From Aspidiotus rigidus (Eukaryota; Arthropoda; Insecta; Hemiptera; Diaspididae), in assembly GCA_035079385.1 (NCBI GenBank), contig JAVHKY010000010.1:3782001-3846000 (forward strand): a DNA stretch of 64,000 bases. Direction: 5' to 3'. Below the pieces are notes generated by a model. It saw only the letters and a program-made list of their open reading frames with translations. It did no database searches and had not been told where the DNA came from. This document shows positions 25,001-38,800 of this stretch, in pieces. The first letter of the stretch is position 1. The number at the start of each line of letters is the position of its first letter. Position numbers and translations under genes: made by a program.

Positions 25001-28000
25001 AGGAGCTAAAAACAATTGTGACCCAGTCTACGAAAATCCGGCTTAGCCAAAGGTGGGCTAAGCCGGGTTTCCGTAGACCGGGTCACGATTAAGCACCTGG
25101 CTAGAGTGAATCAAATGAGGGTGGACATCGACCTAATGGTCCGAAGGAGGCTTACCAGAAAAAAACCTCGATTCCACCACCTCCCTCCTCAGGGATTCAC
25201 ACCTAGGTAGGAGGAAACGTTGGATTAGACATCCTTACCTGGGCAGATTTTCGTTGAAGTTGGGCCTTGTGCTTAGTCATTTCGGATTCCGTCCGGCATA
25301 TTATAATACCAAAGGACCCCATCTCTCTAGTCGAGAGGAGGGGTGTTTACAGCATAGCCTGCAACGATTGCCCTGGAGTTTATACAAGAATGGCCGGCCG
25401 TCAGCTCCAAATAAGAATCGATGAGTATAAAAAAGCTTGGGAGAAGGGTAACTTGGGTGAGTCGCCTTATCGAAAGTGGTCACAGAGTGAAAGAGGAGTC
25501 TGGTACCCTCCTCCATAGGGAGAACTCATATTTAAACGTATGGCTTTAGAAAATATTGAAATCTTGCGTCACCGGAATAATGAAGACTTCACCGTCTTAA
25601 ACAGGTATAATTATTCCTGATGAGGGTCTGGTTGAGCTAGTCTATGAAGAAAATGATTCACACTTCGATAACTCGCTGGTTCAATCATGATCCTCAAGTT
25701 GGTTTCTGTGTCTTCGTTGTTGTTGGATTAGTCGCTTTCGTTCGTTCGTGCTCCGAGGATGGTTTTTTAACCGAAAGATCTTAGCGGCGTTGATTAGTGT
25801 GGTTCTAATATTTCGCTACTCTCTCGTAGAGTACAACCTTTGTATCAATATGATCTACCATAATTGCAATATACAAGAACGTATTAATTTGAATTTGAAT
25901 ATACATTTCAGTGGAGTAGCCAGAAAATTTTTCTAGGTGCGGTTGAAAAAAAAGTGGGAGAAAAGAAATGTTACAAAAATTTTTGGGAAAAATTATCTAG
26001 AATAAAAAGTCATATTTCATGTGTCGTAGGGGAGGATCGACCCCTCTAATCTCCCAGTGTTTCTCCTCCCCATCTCCTTGAAAGAAACAAGGGGAGAAGA
26101 AAAAACAAGATGGGCGGACGGGTTTCGAGGCTTTACTAACCTACAAAATATTTCACCAAATTGCGCAATGCCAGACAAGAATGGGCAAGGTTAAGGTCAG
26201 CTTTCACCCGCAAGGGTAAAAAGTACAACTTTTGAATCGTAAGTGTAATATTATAATATAAAATTCTCGAAAGCTAATAAATAAATCCCCCTGAAAACAG
26301 TAGAACAAAAAAGATATCAAAATTTGAACAAAAGAAGTACAATTTTTTTATTCAAAAAATTTTACCACCAAAATTCTCCCCGGGATCCCCCCCCCCCCCC
26401 TTAAAAATAGCCAAAAGGATCTCGCGTCAGCATGGTGCTATATCTCCACAATAGGTCATTCTTTTAAGTAGAGGTTATTATCATGGAAATTTTGAAATCC
26501 ATCTCAATATTGAAAATTTGTCGAATATATGCTTCGGAAAAAACCTATTGTGTGACTCCTTAAATGTCAACCAAGGCGGAGCGGAAAGCTCAAAGACGTA
26601 CAGCTTTATTGTTTGAAGTTTCCCGGCACCGTACCTGCAACTTTTAATGCTTCAAAATTTCTCACATTGAGTACAAAGATGAAAATATTCAAAAAACGTG
26701 CGAAAAACATGAAAAATCTCGAAATTAGGTAAGTTGCGGTACCTCCTGTTCGCCCCCACGTCGACGTAGAGAGCACATTAATATAAGTTGAAATCTCACA
26801 TTTGACCACTACTGCTGGAATATTATACTGAAAATTTGGTCTAGAGAAGAAAAACTGTTATTTTCACATACTTTTCGCAAAAATAGGAAAATATGGAAAT
26901 TTCCGATTTGAAATTTGAAGCTTTTCTCGTGGTCGGATCTTGAAAACAATTAAATATTCGTATTCAGATCGACCCCATTGATGCGGAAATCGCTCACTCC
27001 ACTTTTACAGCGGGAAATAGAATCTAAAATTTCGAGGGGCTCCCCATCTTTGAAATCTTCTTTTGGTATCATTGCCCACCATACCTATTTTCGTGCTTCT
27101 ATCATTAATAACCATTTCTGTGCAGTCTGCCACAATTTTCAATCGCTACACATAGTGGTCTACTGGTCCACCCCTAAAATTAGTATTCTTTCTACATTTC
27201 CGTTGACTTCTGACCAATCTGGAAAGCTTAAATCGAAGCAAATTCTGTGTTTTTCAAAAGCGTTTGAAATTGAAGATTCATGGCCTTCCGGTGTTCCTGT
27301 TTGTTTACCCACCTCTGATTTGTGTATCTCTATCTCGAGTTTTCAGTAGAATTAACCCTTGAGAGGAGTTGATGATACTCTTCCTCTCCTTCTCCAAGAA
27401 ACCAGGATTCAATTGTTACTGAAAGTAGGATAGGAAAAGTTTTGAATTACTTCTCTACCCTACACCTCCCGAAACTTGTTCACGATCCGCTAACCAATCC
27501 TTTGAAACATTGCTTTTAATTACTCGTACAATTTGTTTTTTAAACCGTTGAAAGCGCATCATAATGTTTGAGCGAAAAAGAATATTATTTTGTACGGGAT
27601 TATTAATTTCTCATTTTGGACTTCGTATCCTTGATTTATAATGTCAAAATACGTGCGTACGAATGTCATAACGAGAGAGAGAGAGAAAAAAAAGAGGAAA
27701 TAATTGTACGTGATCCATTTACTCCATAATATATCATTTATTTGTTGTCTTTTCTGATATTATTACCGTACAATTATTTTCATTTTATCTTTATTTTAAA
27801 AATAACGGGTTGCTATACGGAAAATATATCTCGAGTTATCTAGTCATCTAAAGGTTATTCTCAAAACTGGTTTAGGCTCGCTCGTTGATGCATCACGCTC
27901 GAACGAAAAATTCATAATAATAGGATTGTGTGTACTTAGTCGTAATTGGATTATCTGAGAAACGTGTTGAAGTAAAAAGAATGAACGATTGTAAACATTT

Positions 28001-31000
28001 GACTGGTTGGCGGTTCATATCTGCCCCGCCGGATGGTATCTCGATGTACGATGTTGAGGAAAGAAATCGTTCTTTCTCCGGTATCACGTTTCGCCGCATA
28101 CGCAGGCTCACTCCAGCGAGAAAAGTATAAAGTGGTTTAAAAATAGGCGGATTACAAATCGATATTTCTCCGTTCCGTGACATTTTTCGTCGGATATGTA
28201 CTTACCTACATATTATGTATGCTCATTGTAGTTCGTCCTGTGAAGATATTTTCGGTACCGAAGCTTAAACCGCATACCCTTTCCAGATCTTTAATGCGTG
28301 TATATTACTTTTTGTTCGTGTCGCAGTTGGTCGTGGTGTACCCGATTTTTCGGACGAAGAAGAGGACTTCAGCAGTGGGAACGATGATGGCGAAGGAGAA
28401 GGATCTGATTCGGAACCGATGATCGATGAGCGTAGACGGGGTCGGAATAACAAAATGAACGGAAACGTCAGAGTAAGTGCAGAAGACTTTAAATACTAAG
28501 TGAAGAGTTTCTACCGTATCCCTTGAATCATATACTTTGTTCACAAATAGAGGACATTAGCAAATTCTACTTCACATCAATAAAGTCAGTCGTTTCTATT
28601 TGTGTACAAAGTGTAGTATCGTGATCGTTGATGATAGTTACGAACGAAAACCGTCTTCTTTACTTTCCCTCTGAAAAAGTTGTCGACCTATAATCTGATG
28701 AATTCTACCCTAAATCGCTCAAAAGTCGTGAACTGGATTACTCTTGGCAAAAGCCCAAATTGTTCGAATGACGGCCAAGTTTTTACATACTCCTTATAAA
28801 AACTTTTTTCTAGAATCACTTCGTTAGATTTCCTCACTCTATCCTCTTTCTTTTCAGATTGACTTTAAAGAAACTGTCTAGAATTATTTCAACGCCGTAT
28901 AGTTTGAAGACCCTTTAATCATTTCTAAGTTCTATAACGTTTTGCTTCACCTTTGCCGTTCGACCTCAGTCAGAATCTTTTGATATGCTTCATGTCATTC
29001 GACCAAGTCTGCGAGCTTTTCTACGTCCTTATTTATATCTGGATTTGTGTCCAGGTTTACAAGCGTCCCAGCAAAATAACCAAAAGCTAAAGCCGAAAGT
29101 CAATTAGGAAACAAAGATTTTCTGAAGTAGCCAAACTGACGTCGACGTCGATATCGCAGTTTGATATGGATTGTCGAATCCATTTACCGCACGTCGATTT
29201 CAGGTCGATTTTGAGTGGATTTTTTATTGATCTGAAATCGAGTGCTCTATTTGCGTCAATTTGAAGTTGATTTGTCGATCTGTGGTAACGTACGCTGTTC
29301 AACTTTACAAGTAAATCAACCTCGAATCGAAGTCAATGTCGAGTCGAGTTTTTAAATCGACTTCTCCAAATTTTTCTATTGACCCCTGAAATTGACTGCT
29401 CTATTGAGTCAATTTCTAGTTGATTTCTATAATGTACGCTGGTCAACTTCAAGTTGACGTCAAACTGGAGTTGATTCCGAGTCAACTACTTGAAGCGTTT
29501 TGTGGGTTTGGTGAGCTTGCTACTCGCAGACAGAATGCTTACTTGCTCAGTCATCTAATCATATAAAGCAGAAAGTTTGTCTGTGTGCTTATTTGTTTGT
29601 CCTCGTATACCTCAAGAACCATCCGACCAAACGCTTTCAAACTTGTAGGACTTCTTTGTATTATTCAGTAATAACTTTTAAGCCATAAATGCAAGTTTTA
29701 GCTCCCATAGAAAAAAAGTACTTATTAAAAATTATGTCCTCGCTATACGCATCATAATTGATGAAAAGGAAGGCAAAAAGCAACGAAAAACATTGCAACT
29801 TCTGCAATGGCAGCAGGAACCCGCAATCTTTGCAGTTCTGTGGGATTCAGGGATTCAGCCAGTCTTATGAGTAGACTCACCAGGTCTGATCGAGAGTTAA
29901 AAATTTTCTGATTCCCTCTCCTATCATTCATGGAAATCCCCCTCTTATCATCATATGAGGACCTATCTGTACAAAGGGCGTCCGTGAAGAAAAATTCATT
30001 ACAGAAAAATCAGTTTCAAGTTTCAGTTCAAAATATCTCCGCAACAACGAGTTTAATAAAAAAAAATGGTAAGGAAAATTGAAGAGCAACTCTTCTTCTA
30101 CAAGAAACGATAATCACATTTTGAATACATCCAGAAACAAATAAAGTAGAGATCATTGAAAATATGACAACGGACGCCCTTCTTGCTGAGATGGAAAAAA
30201 TTGTGCATTTGAAAAAAAAAGAAAAAAAAATTATAAAAGATAGTTTATGATCTGAAACGCACGAAAATCGAGGTCTCCGCAAAAAGGGCGTCCGTCAGAC
30301 GGACGCCCTTTGTACGGATAAGTCCTCATATGTAGCTCTGGCGTCCAAATTTTTTCAAGTCCCTCAAACAATTTGATGACGTCATAGATCAGTACCTGTG
30401 ACGTCACGAGCTAATGACATCATAGAACAAGCTCTAGCTCAAAAGTTAGAATTAAGATCCTATCCTACTTGGGGGGGGGGGGGGATTTGAAAAAATTCGC
30501 CTAGTGCCTGCCAACAAATCTGTGACGGCAAAAATAGTTCAAGTCCAACACCTCCTAAGTTCCAGCGGTAAAAATAGTCTAAGTCCAAAAATAGTCATAA
30601 TTCTCCCAAGCCTTCCCCCTTCCTAGCTCCAAAGTCACAATTCTTCCAAATTCCCCTCCTATCATATTCAGCTTGCGGGTCGAAATTTTTTCAAGTTTCT
30701 CTCCTATCATCATCATCATCATCATGATCAAGAATGATGACGTCAGAAAATTTGAACGCGCTCGCGTACACGCCCGATTTCTGTGGATACCTTTCCCCAC
30801 TAACGGGAAGGAAAATCATCTGAAGCCCATCATTTGTGTCATTCTATCCAGCGCATGCGCAGTGACGCAAGATCGAGTTGTCTATCGTTCTTTTGTTGTC
30901 GTCTTGTTCGGGTATTTTCGGTCCATTTAGCCGAACAATGAAGTACGAAATATTTGAAGAATACGCAAACGTAGGAGCGAGACCTTCCATTCTCTATTCC

Positions 31001-32841
31001 TCTCTCGATATTCTGTTTTAGTTTGAACGCTGAAGTAAAAATGTAAAATAATAAAGCATAGTAATACCATCAGACCGTGGCGTAGCCAGGGTGTTAGAGT
31101 GGTCGACCCCCCTCCCCCCTAGACATACGAAATATCACACTTTATTCTAAATCGTTTTTCCAAAAATGATTTATAACACCCCCCCTCCCCCCCCCCAAAA
31201 AAAAAAAAAAAACCGCAGAGAACCTGTTCCATGGGTCAAATTTTTTTTAGTAATGAGGTTTATAGGGCTATTGGGAAAACCACTGTTGGAAAAACGCTTT
31301 ATCAGTTCAACCTCTAGGGTAGTGTGGAACTGAACTGAAAGAACACCCAATTTTCCAAAATCTCCTATCAAATGATAGAGAATTGAAAATTTTTTAAATC
31401 CTTTCCTTGATATTCATGACTTGTAGAACAAAATTGTTTCAAGTCCATCCTATCATAAATGAATAAAGAAAGAGAGAAACTAAATAAATAAATAAATATT
31501 TGAGTAAATAAGTAGATAGATGAAAAAATAGATATAATTAGAGCTTGGAATTTTTGGCGTTTTGAATGATAAAATTTGGCACTAAAAACTGTATATTAGG
31601 CATTTTTTGGCATTTATAAAATTCACAAAAATTTCCGTTGAAAAATGTCGTAAATGGATACTTGTAGGTATATACCTAGAAAAAAAAAAAAAAAGTTACA
31701 AAAATCGAGTATTATGCATCACAATTAGATGGCGTTCTAGATTTTCTTGCTTGAAACTATGTCGACGATCAGTTAATATCAACTTGTAGTCTGAGAACGA
31801 ACGCTCAATGTCTACCGACGTAAGAGGAGCATGGACAAATGCGCTCAGTACTGCCGGGTCATCCGAAACAGGCGATGAAATGCTGCCGTCAAGAAGACTT
31901 TGATTAAGGTCGTGCAGCGTTTGTAGGCCATCATTTTTTTGAATGAAAACTGAATCCGATTTCTTCCTTAATGTCATGCCACGTGTACCAGGTATGGCAT
32001 GTATCCTAGCGCGCACGTTATCGATGATTTGAATTTGATTGTTCAGCGAAAGCCCTCTCGTCTCCAATTTTGTGATAATCGGAGGTAAAAAGGACAGATG
32101 GGCGCGTATGAAAGCTAAATCTGCAGCTAATGCTCTCTTGTTCGCGAATAATGTCTTCAGTTTGTCAACATGCTTCGAATCATTTGGTAACATTGTCACA
32201 ACTTGGGAAAAATTTTCGAAATTGTTCGCGAAGAATAAAATCGTTTCATTCGCAGCGTAAGTAGGTCTAAATGTTTGTTTCATGTTAAATCTTGGGAAGT
32301 ATTGCTAAGTACGTTTTACATTTTCAGCAGTTCGAGATGATGAAGTTGAAAATTACCTTGTCATTTCTTTTTTTTTCTGTTGGAAAAGTGATTTTACCCT
32401 GAAAATGGACATATTTGGCAATATTTGGCATTTATACCCATTTTTGGCATTTTTTGGCATTATAAATTTTTTTTCCCAGGCTCCCTGTTTCCCGAAACGT
32501 ACTCGTATTTAACTCTTAGTCCAACCGCCCTTCAGGAAGTAATCTGACAAAAGCCAGCAAATCCGAGCTCTAAATATAATGGATAAATGAATGAAAAAAA
32601 TAATAGATAAATAAATAAATAAAATAAACAAAAATGAATGTATAATAAATAAATGAACAATTTAATTGATTATTTAATTAATCAATTAAATAAATAAATA
32701 AAGAAGCAAAATTTTTTTTAAAGTCCATTTTGGCCGGACGTCGAACAGCTTCGAAAAAAAACCGTAGAACATGTTCCCTGTTCAAATTTTGACCTCCGAG
32801 ATGTATATGGATGACTTGTCTTCCTCTTCCTATATAATATA

Positions 32842-32877
<36 letters not shown>

Positions 32878-35800
32878 AACTAGATAAATAAATAATTAAA
32901 TAAATGAATAAATGAAGAAGCGAAATTTTACGAAGTCCGTTTTGGCCGGACGTCTTTTTCTAAAGAAAAAACCATAAGAATTTTTTGTATACGCCACTGC
33001 CATCAGAATTCTTGATCTCATCCAGCTTCGGCTTTTTGTGGTTTGTGAGATTTGGAACGCCATAAAATCAGCGAAAAACTGAATTGAACAATTCGGTGAG
33101 AATGTGTTTAAAAAGAGTGAGATTTTCTGACAGAGTCAAATAATAAAAATCATGTTTCACGTCTACCAGTGAGTGACCTCATTTATATTTCAAGACCACG
33201 TCTACTTTGTACGGCCTTGCTTGTGAATTTTTATCGCAAAGACATACGCCCCATTCTTGGACTAATATAAGCGTGGTTTACTGTAAGATGAGTAATTTAG
33301 CCCAGGGGGCTCACACGCTTCGCCTAGTCGCCTTCCTTTAAGTCTAATGCATTGATGGCGAATATGTATTAAAAATAATTTTTCCTTTCTGATCAATTCG
33401 CAGCAACGAAATTTGAAGCAGAAATTCATATCATTGCTCAAACGATTTCGAGTAAACGAAGACTTACAATCGTTGGATAACGATCAAGAAACAATAAGCC
33501 GTAAACTTTCAGGTAAGGAAAACTCTCCTTGACCGCGTGTATCTTGGATTACCTTTGTAGTCTGACCAACGTAAAATGAATCGCTATTTTATCTCACAGT
33601 CCGAGGTGATATGGACGCAGTCGATATTGAAGACTTATTCGAAGAGTTGGAAGATCTCAGTGATTCTGGTCCCGAAATCGATACGATGAGTATATCATCA
33701 ACGCCGAAACCTTCCTTGCGACCCTTTTTCTCGAGCAGTCGATCATTACTTCACGATAATCTCAATACTCCTGGTAAGTACTGAAACTAAATCCCGTTTG
33801 TAACTCCAACTAATCTTAAAAATATGCCTTTCGCGTCGTCGATGCTCGACACTTTTTGAATGCATCGCGCTCGTTCGAATGTAAGGTATTATACTACATA
33901 GATTGATCGATTATTGTTTGTTTGAAATGTTTGCTATCATACTCGTATTGCATGGAGATGAGACGTATAATATAATCATCATCATCATTTCAAAACATTT
34001 TGTTACCACGACATAATATAACTACATCTCTAGGCTTCATTGCAAATTGATATCCCCTCACATTATTAAAATATGATAAATGCTAAAAGCGAATGCCAAG
34101 TGCTATCGGTGTGGATCATATTAGGGGCCATACTTTGTGCTTTTCCTAGTTTGAGATCTCGATGATTTTTCACCGTGCGTTACTCTTGAGCGAAATTTCA
34201 GTATTCAAAAACCCAATGTTATAATCAAATTTCTTAGTTTGTAAAAAAGACTCGCGGCAACAAGTGAGAAGAAGAACGTTCATCACCCATATCCACCATA
34301 ATACTCTCAACATTGTTCAAGCCTCAAAAACACCTCAACACCACCGGTCATTGCAGACGTTGTACTATCGAGGGTGGAGGGAGAATACCTTGTCGACTGA
34401 CTACTTTTTAACAATTTTTTGCACATTTTGGCAAGTGCAGTATTCGTTGAGGCCCAGTCACGACGAGCGTACCCCGGGGCAAAGGACTCATATACGGGTG
34501 AAAATCTAAGAATTAGGATCTTCAATGACCGTACTGCGGACTGTGAGTAGCACAGTGTAGCAACGGAAGAAAAACGATCAGGCCTTCATATCGTACACTT
34601 TAGATAAAAGATATCACAATATCTCGAACCTAAAAGATGTACGATAAGGATTACAGCATCAAGTTTGAACTTTAAGCAAGACACTGTTAAGTTATTTGGC
34701 TCGTAGGTATCGCGGTAGTAACAACAAAAGTGCGCAGTCGATATGGCTGAAATTTTCGAAGCGGCCAAGCGCAATGATCTCGAAAAAGTGAAAATGTTTA
34801 TTGAAAAAGGAGGGATTTCGCCAACCATTTGAAACGAGGGAGAAACGCTTGTCCACGTTGCTATCAAGAATGGCTATCTGGATATGGTGAAATATTTGAT
34901 GGAGAAAGATTCTTCATTTCTGACTATCAAATATTACCCAAATGTTATTGTGGATTACCCGTCCGGACCTTGTACTCTGCTGGAAATAGCTATCGATGGC
35001 GGTCAATTTGAGATTGACAAGTACCTTGTAGAGGAACAACATGCGGACATTTACCAAGAGTTTCACTACACTTTCACGGCCGTGAGTTGGGCAGTCAAAC
35101 AAGGTAATCTGAATATTACAAAGTATTTTATTGAGGAAAGAAATGTAGACGTCAATAAACCTCTAATAAAATACGGTTCTCGACCAATATTGTTTGACGC
35201 GGTCGAAAACAAACGATGGGATATCATCAAATATCTTATCGAAGAAAGAAAGGCAGATTTAACGGTGTGTGATTCTAAGAAAAACGAGAATATTCTGTTT
35301 GCTGCCGCTCGAATAGGAAACCTAGAGTTTATCAAGTATATTCTCGATGAAAGAAAAGCTACAATCGATATCAACGAGAAAAATAATGAAGGTTATACGA
35401 TGATACATGTAATAACCAGGGATGAAGCGTTTCCCTCGACAATACCAAATCCAAAAGAAATGCTTCAGTATTTAATTGGTGAAAGACATGCGGATTTCGA
35501 TATTGCTGGTGGTGAAAAACAAAAAACTCCTTTGCATTTTGCCGTTGAAATCAAATTAGGGCTCGATGCTGAAAACAAATCCCTGGAGATAACTAAATAT
35601 TTAATCGACAGTGGTGCTGATGTAAGGAAGACAGATATTAATGGTGATACTGCATTACATATTGTAATTTCTGCCAAATGGTGTACAGGACTTAAAACCT
35701 GTGATTATCTATGTGAACACAATGCCAACGTCAACCAGAAAAACAAGAAAGGTGAAACCCCATTAGATATTTTAATAGCCGAATTATCGAAGGGCAATGC

Positions 35801-38800
35801 TGGATATAACACGATTGAAATGTGCAAAATTCTCTTAAACCATGGTGCAAACGTGAATGCGACTGATCTTAATGGCAATCAACTCTTGCACATCGCGGCC
35901 ATGAAAAATGAGATGAAATTACTAGAATATCTTGTGTATGATAGAAAAATCGATGTTAACACTCCAAGAGTGTCGGACAACTGGACACCTTTACACTTTG
36001 CAGCCTTTTGGAATCATTTTGATATTTGCAAGTATCTAATTGAGCACGGAGCTGATATTCGAGCGAAGGATAAATGTGGGAAAACTCCCGTACAAGTAGC
36101 TTCAAATCCTGAGCTGATTGACTACTTCGAGAATATCTCAACGACTGGAAGGAATCGTCGAAGCGTAGAGAGTTACTCTTCAGCCCTCCTACACCACAGT
36201 CCAACCCTTCACAAAATAATGTATCCAGGGAACGCTAGATCTCCGAATCAATATGCAATGAGTTTTCCAAGCAATGATTTGAATTCTGGATTGCAAAATT
36301 CCGCCTCTCATATCAGTTTATTGTTGAGATGTTTCATTAAATCCGCTTAGCAACCCAATAGTGAATCTATCGCAGCAATATTGCAGGATAGAATAGATCC
36401 TGTCGCCGAAAACGCGATCTATAATTTTTCGGTAGAGCCTGATTACAACTAGACAGCGTTGCAGATAGACGAATTTAGAATATCATGTACTATAGGTAGT
36501 ACCTATTTGAAACACAGTTGTGTTGGGATTTTTTTATCAACACTTTTGGAAGGTTACCTGAAGAATTATTTTTGTGCAGTACACTCTTTGCTTCAGATGG
36601 GTCTATTTTTTTAACGCCCTTGTAACGTCATCAAAGGATAAAGGTTATATATACTGGATAGTTTTCACGGGAAGACTGGCACAAGGTGAACTGGAACATT
36701 ATGAAACAATCAGGATCTGCCGACTTAACAAGTTTTGAATTGTAATATTATAATGGACGAATTAGTCCAGAGCTCAATTAGAAGTAGGGATAGCTTTAGA
36801 GAAAGGTCCGAAATTTTACTCCACAGGAAGAATTCGTATATTTTTAAAAGATTGGCTATCCGAATAACAACGACATCAATTCCTTAGGAGGGATTGATTG
36901 AGAATGATTTACATTTTGATGACTCGCCGTTTTAGGGGGCGTCCATAAATTACGTGAGACTTTTTTTTTTTTTTTTGGGGGGGGGGGGTTCAGTCAAGTC
37001 TCACCAAAACTCACGTGAGGGGGAGGGGGTGCCGACAAATCTCACGTAATTTTTTTCGCACACAAATACATTCTAAAATATTGCTCAACTGGTTTAAATT
37101 TAGTCCTTTTTGAATAGGTATATAATGTTATCAAGAAAATTACGTTTTTTTAATAGATTCGAGTGAACGCGATTAAGCACAGATGAGCGTATTTAAAGCA
37201 AAAATACACATTTCGGAACGCGAAATAAGAGGGGAGAGAGGGTTCAATACAAATCTCACGATATCTCACCAAGGGGGGTTGAAAAATCAGAAAAATCTTC
37301 TCACGTAATTTATGGACACCCCTTAGTCATGATCTCGTTCGGGGTTACTTGTTTTGGTTGGTGCTGGGTTCAGTTGCTTTCTGTACCTTGAGAATGGCTG
37401 TTACTCCTTCTCTTAGAAATGAATAACCCTAACAAAAACGTATTGAGACTTGAACTTTGATAAAGACCAGAGCGACTTAGAAGATAGGATACATGTCTAA
37501 TTGAGAGAGGAAAACGGCTCTGAAGAATTTCGAGGGGCGAGTTACACAGAGGAAAACACCTCGAAAAATACTCAACTCAAGCACTGTGAAGGGGTTCTTG
37601 ATTGGCTCATTTTAGGGGCTTTCAAGAATTTCAAGGTGGGAGGGAATTTGAAAAATCGCGATTCAACACCTGAACATCGGTCTTGAGTTTCTTCGTTGCC
37701 ATCTCTTCAATCAATGGCTCGTAGACGCCAAAATTATCAAAGACTCCGTACAGAACAGGTTTTCTGATGAAAAGCTTCAATCCCTCAAAGTGTGCTTCTC
37801 AACGCCAAGAAGTCATCCTGACGTGTCTCATCCACTTTTTTTTCTTTTTACGCCTCTTTGCCCTTCATACCTCTACTGCAATGCTAACAATCTCTCCGTT
37901 CAACATTATTTTCTTGCCCGGCTCTCGAAAACATCCCGCTCCAACATTCGGTCCCGCCCTGCTTCCTGCATTCCCTCAAAACCATTGGCACGATGACCTA
38001 CCTCCGATTCGGCCGCCATTTAATTCCTATTTATCCTTATTGTCTCCATTTGCCCACTCCGAGCCCACAACTCTAAGTATAGGTGCAAGGCTTGTTAATT
38101 AGAGGGGAAAAAACAATGTCAGGAGAAGATTCGAAAATCTTTATTTACTGCACGATCGAACTCTACGTGAACTGTTGAGTCTCACTTCTCGTACGTGCCA
38201 CTAATTCTGATAACATTTGCTGCAATATGGTGTTAATATTACCTAACTTCATTTGTACTACTGTGTATTCCGCGGGTGCCGTTCGAATGCCATTATCGAT
38301 TGAAGTTTCGCGCAAACGACCACTCAATAAGGTAATTCAACACCTTCGTATCGTACGTTTTTAATTACGCATCGCGGAAATTGCGATGACGATCGACGAC
38401 CAGTATATCGAGAACAATTCTATGTCGTTTTCCGGTTTGGCAACGTTTATAATCCTGCTACAGGATAAAGGATAATGAATCGAAGATCGTGTGCAATATT
38501 CCGCATCCTAACGACAGTTTCGACCGTTTTCCATTATTATTGTAGCACAGAGAAAAAAGATAAACGATATTGCGGCTGTATGGTTTTTCAATTAGGCCGT
38601 GATGTTGACGTTCCAATAGGTGACGCGGAAGAGGAGTGGAAAATTGTAACAGCCCGCGCCTACGAAAATACGCGAGTAGGCAAGTCGAGGCGCATAACTA
38701 GAACTCGCTAGAAGAAAATAACATATGGGACACAACGTGCTCACTAGACACGATATATTCTTGGTACGCTCGAGCCTTGGCCTTTGAACGAGTCGACGCG

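Larger units (their letters stand above)
31075..32999. mobile_element. hAT-like element with 8-bp target duplication
   Basis: Flanked by the direct repeat CCATCAGA (31067-31074 and 33000-33007). The ends CCGTGGCGTAGCC and GTATACGCCACTG form short TIRs. Eight-base duplications and CAGTGGCG-type ends are typical of the hAT superfamily. The interior includes an inner segment with TTTGGCA repeats at both sides and a minus-strand transposase-like ORF, plus simple repeats. The interior may include later insertions (for example CAGAGAACCTGTTC near 31211 and its partner near 32768). Confidence 0.82.

Noticed and set aside
29540..29650. tRNA-like or conserved RNA region
   Set aside because: The repeated-looking text (GAAAGTTTGTCTGTGTG, AAGAACCATCCGACCAAACG) has no cloverleaf and resembles a dispersed repeat seen in many animal genomes.
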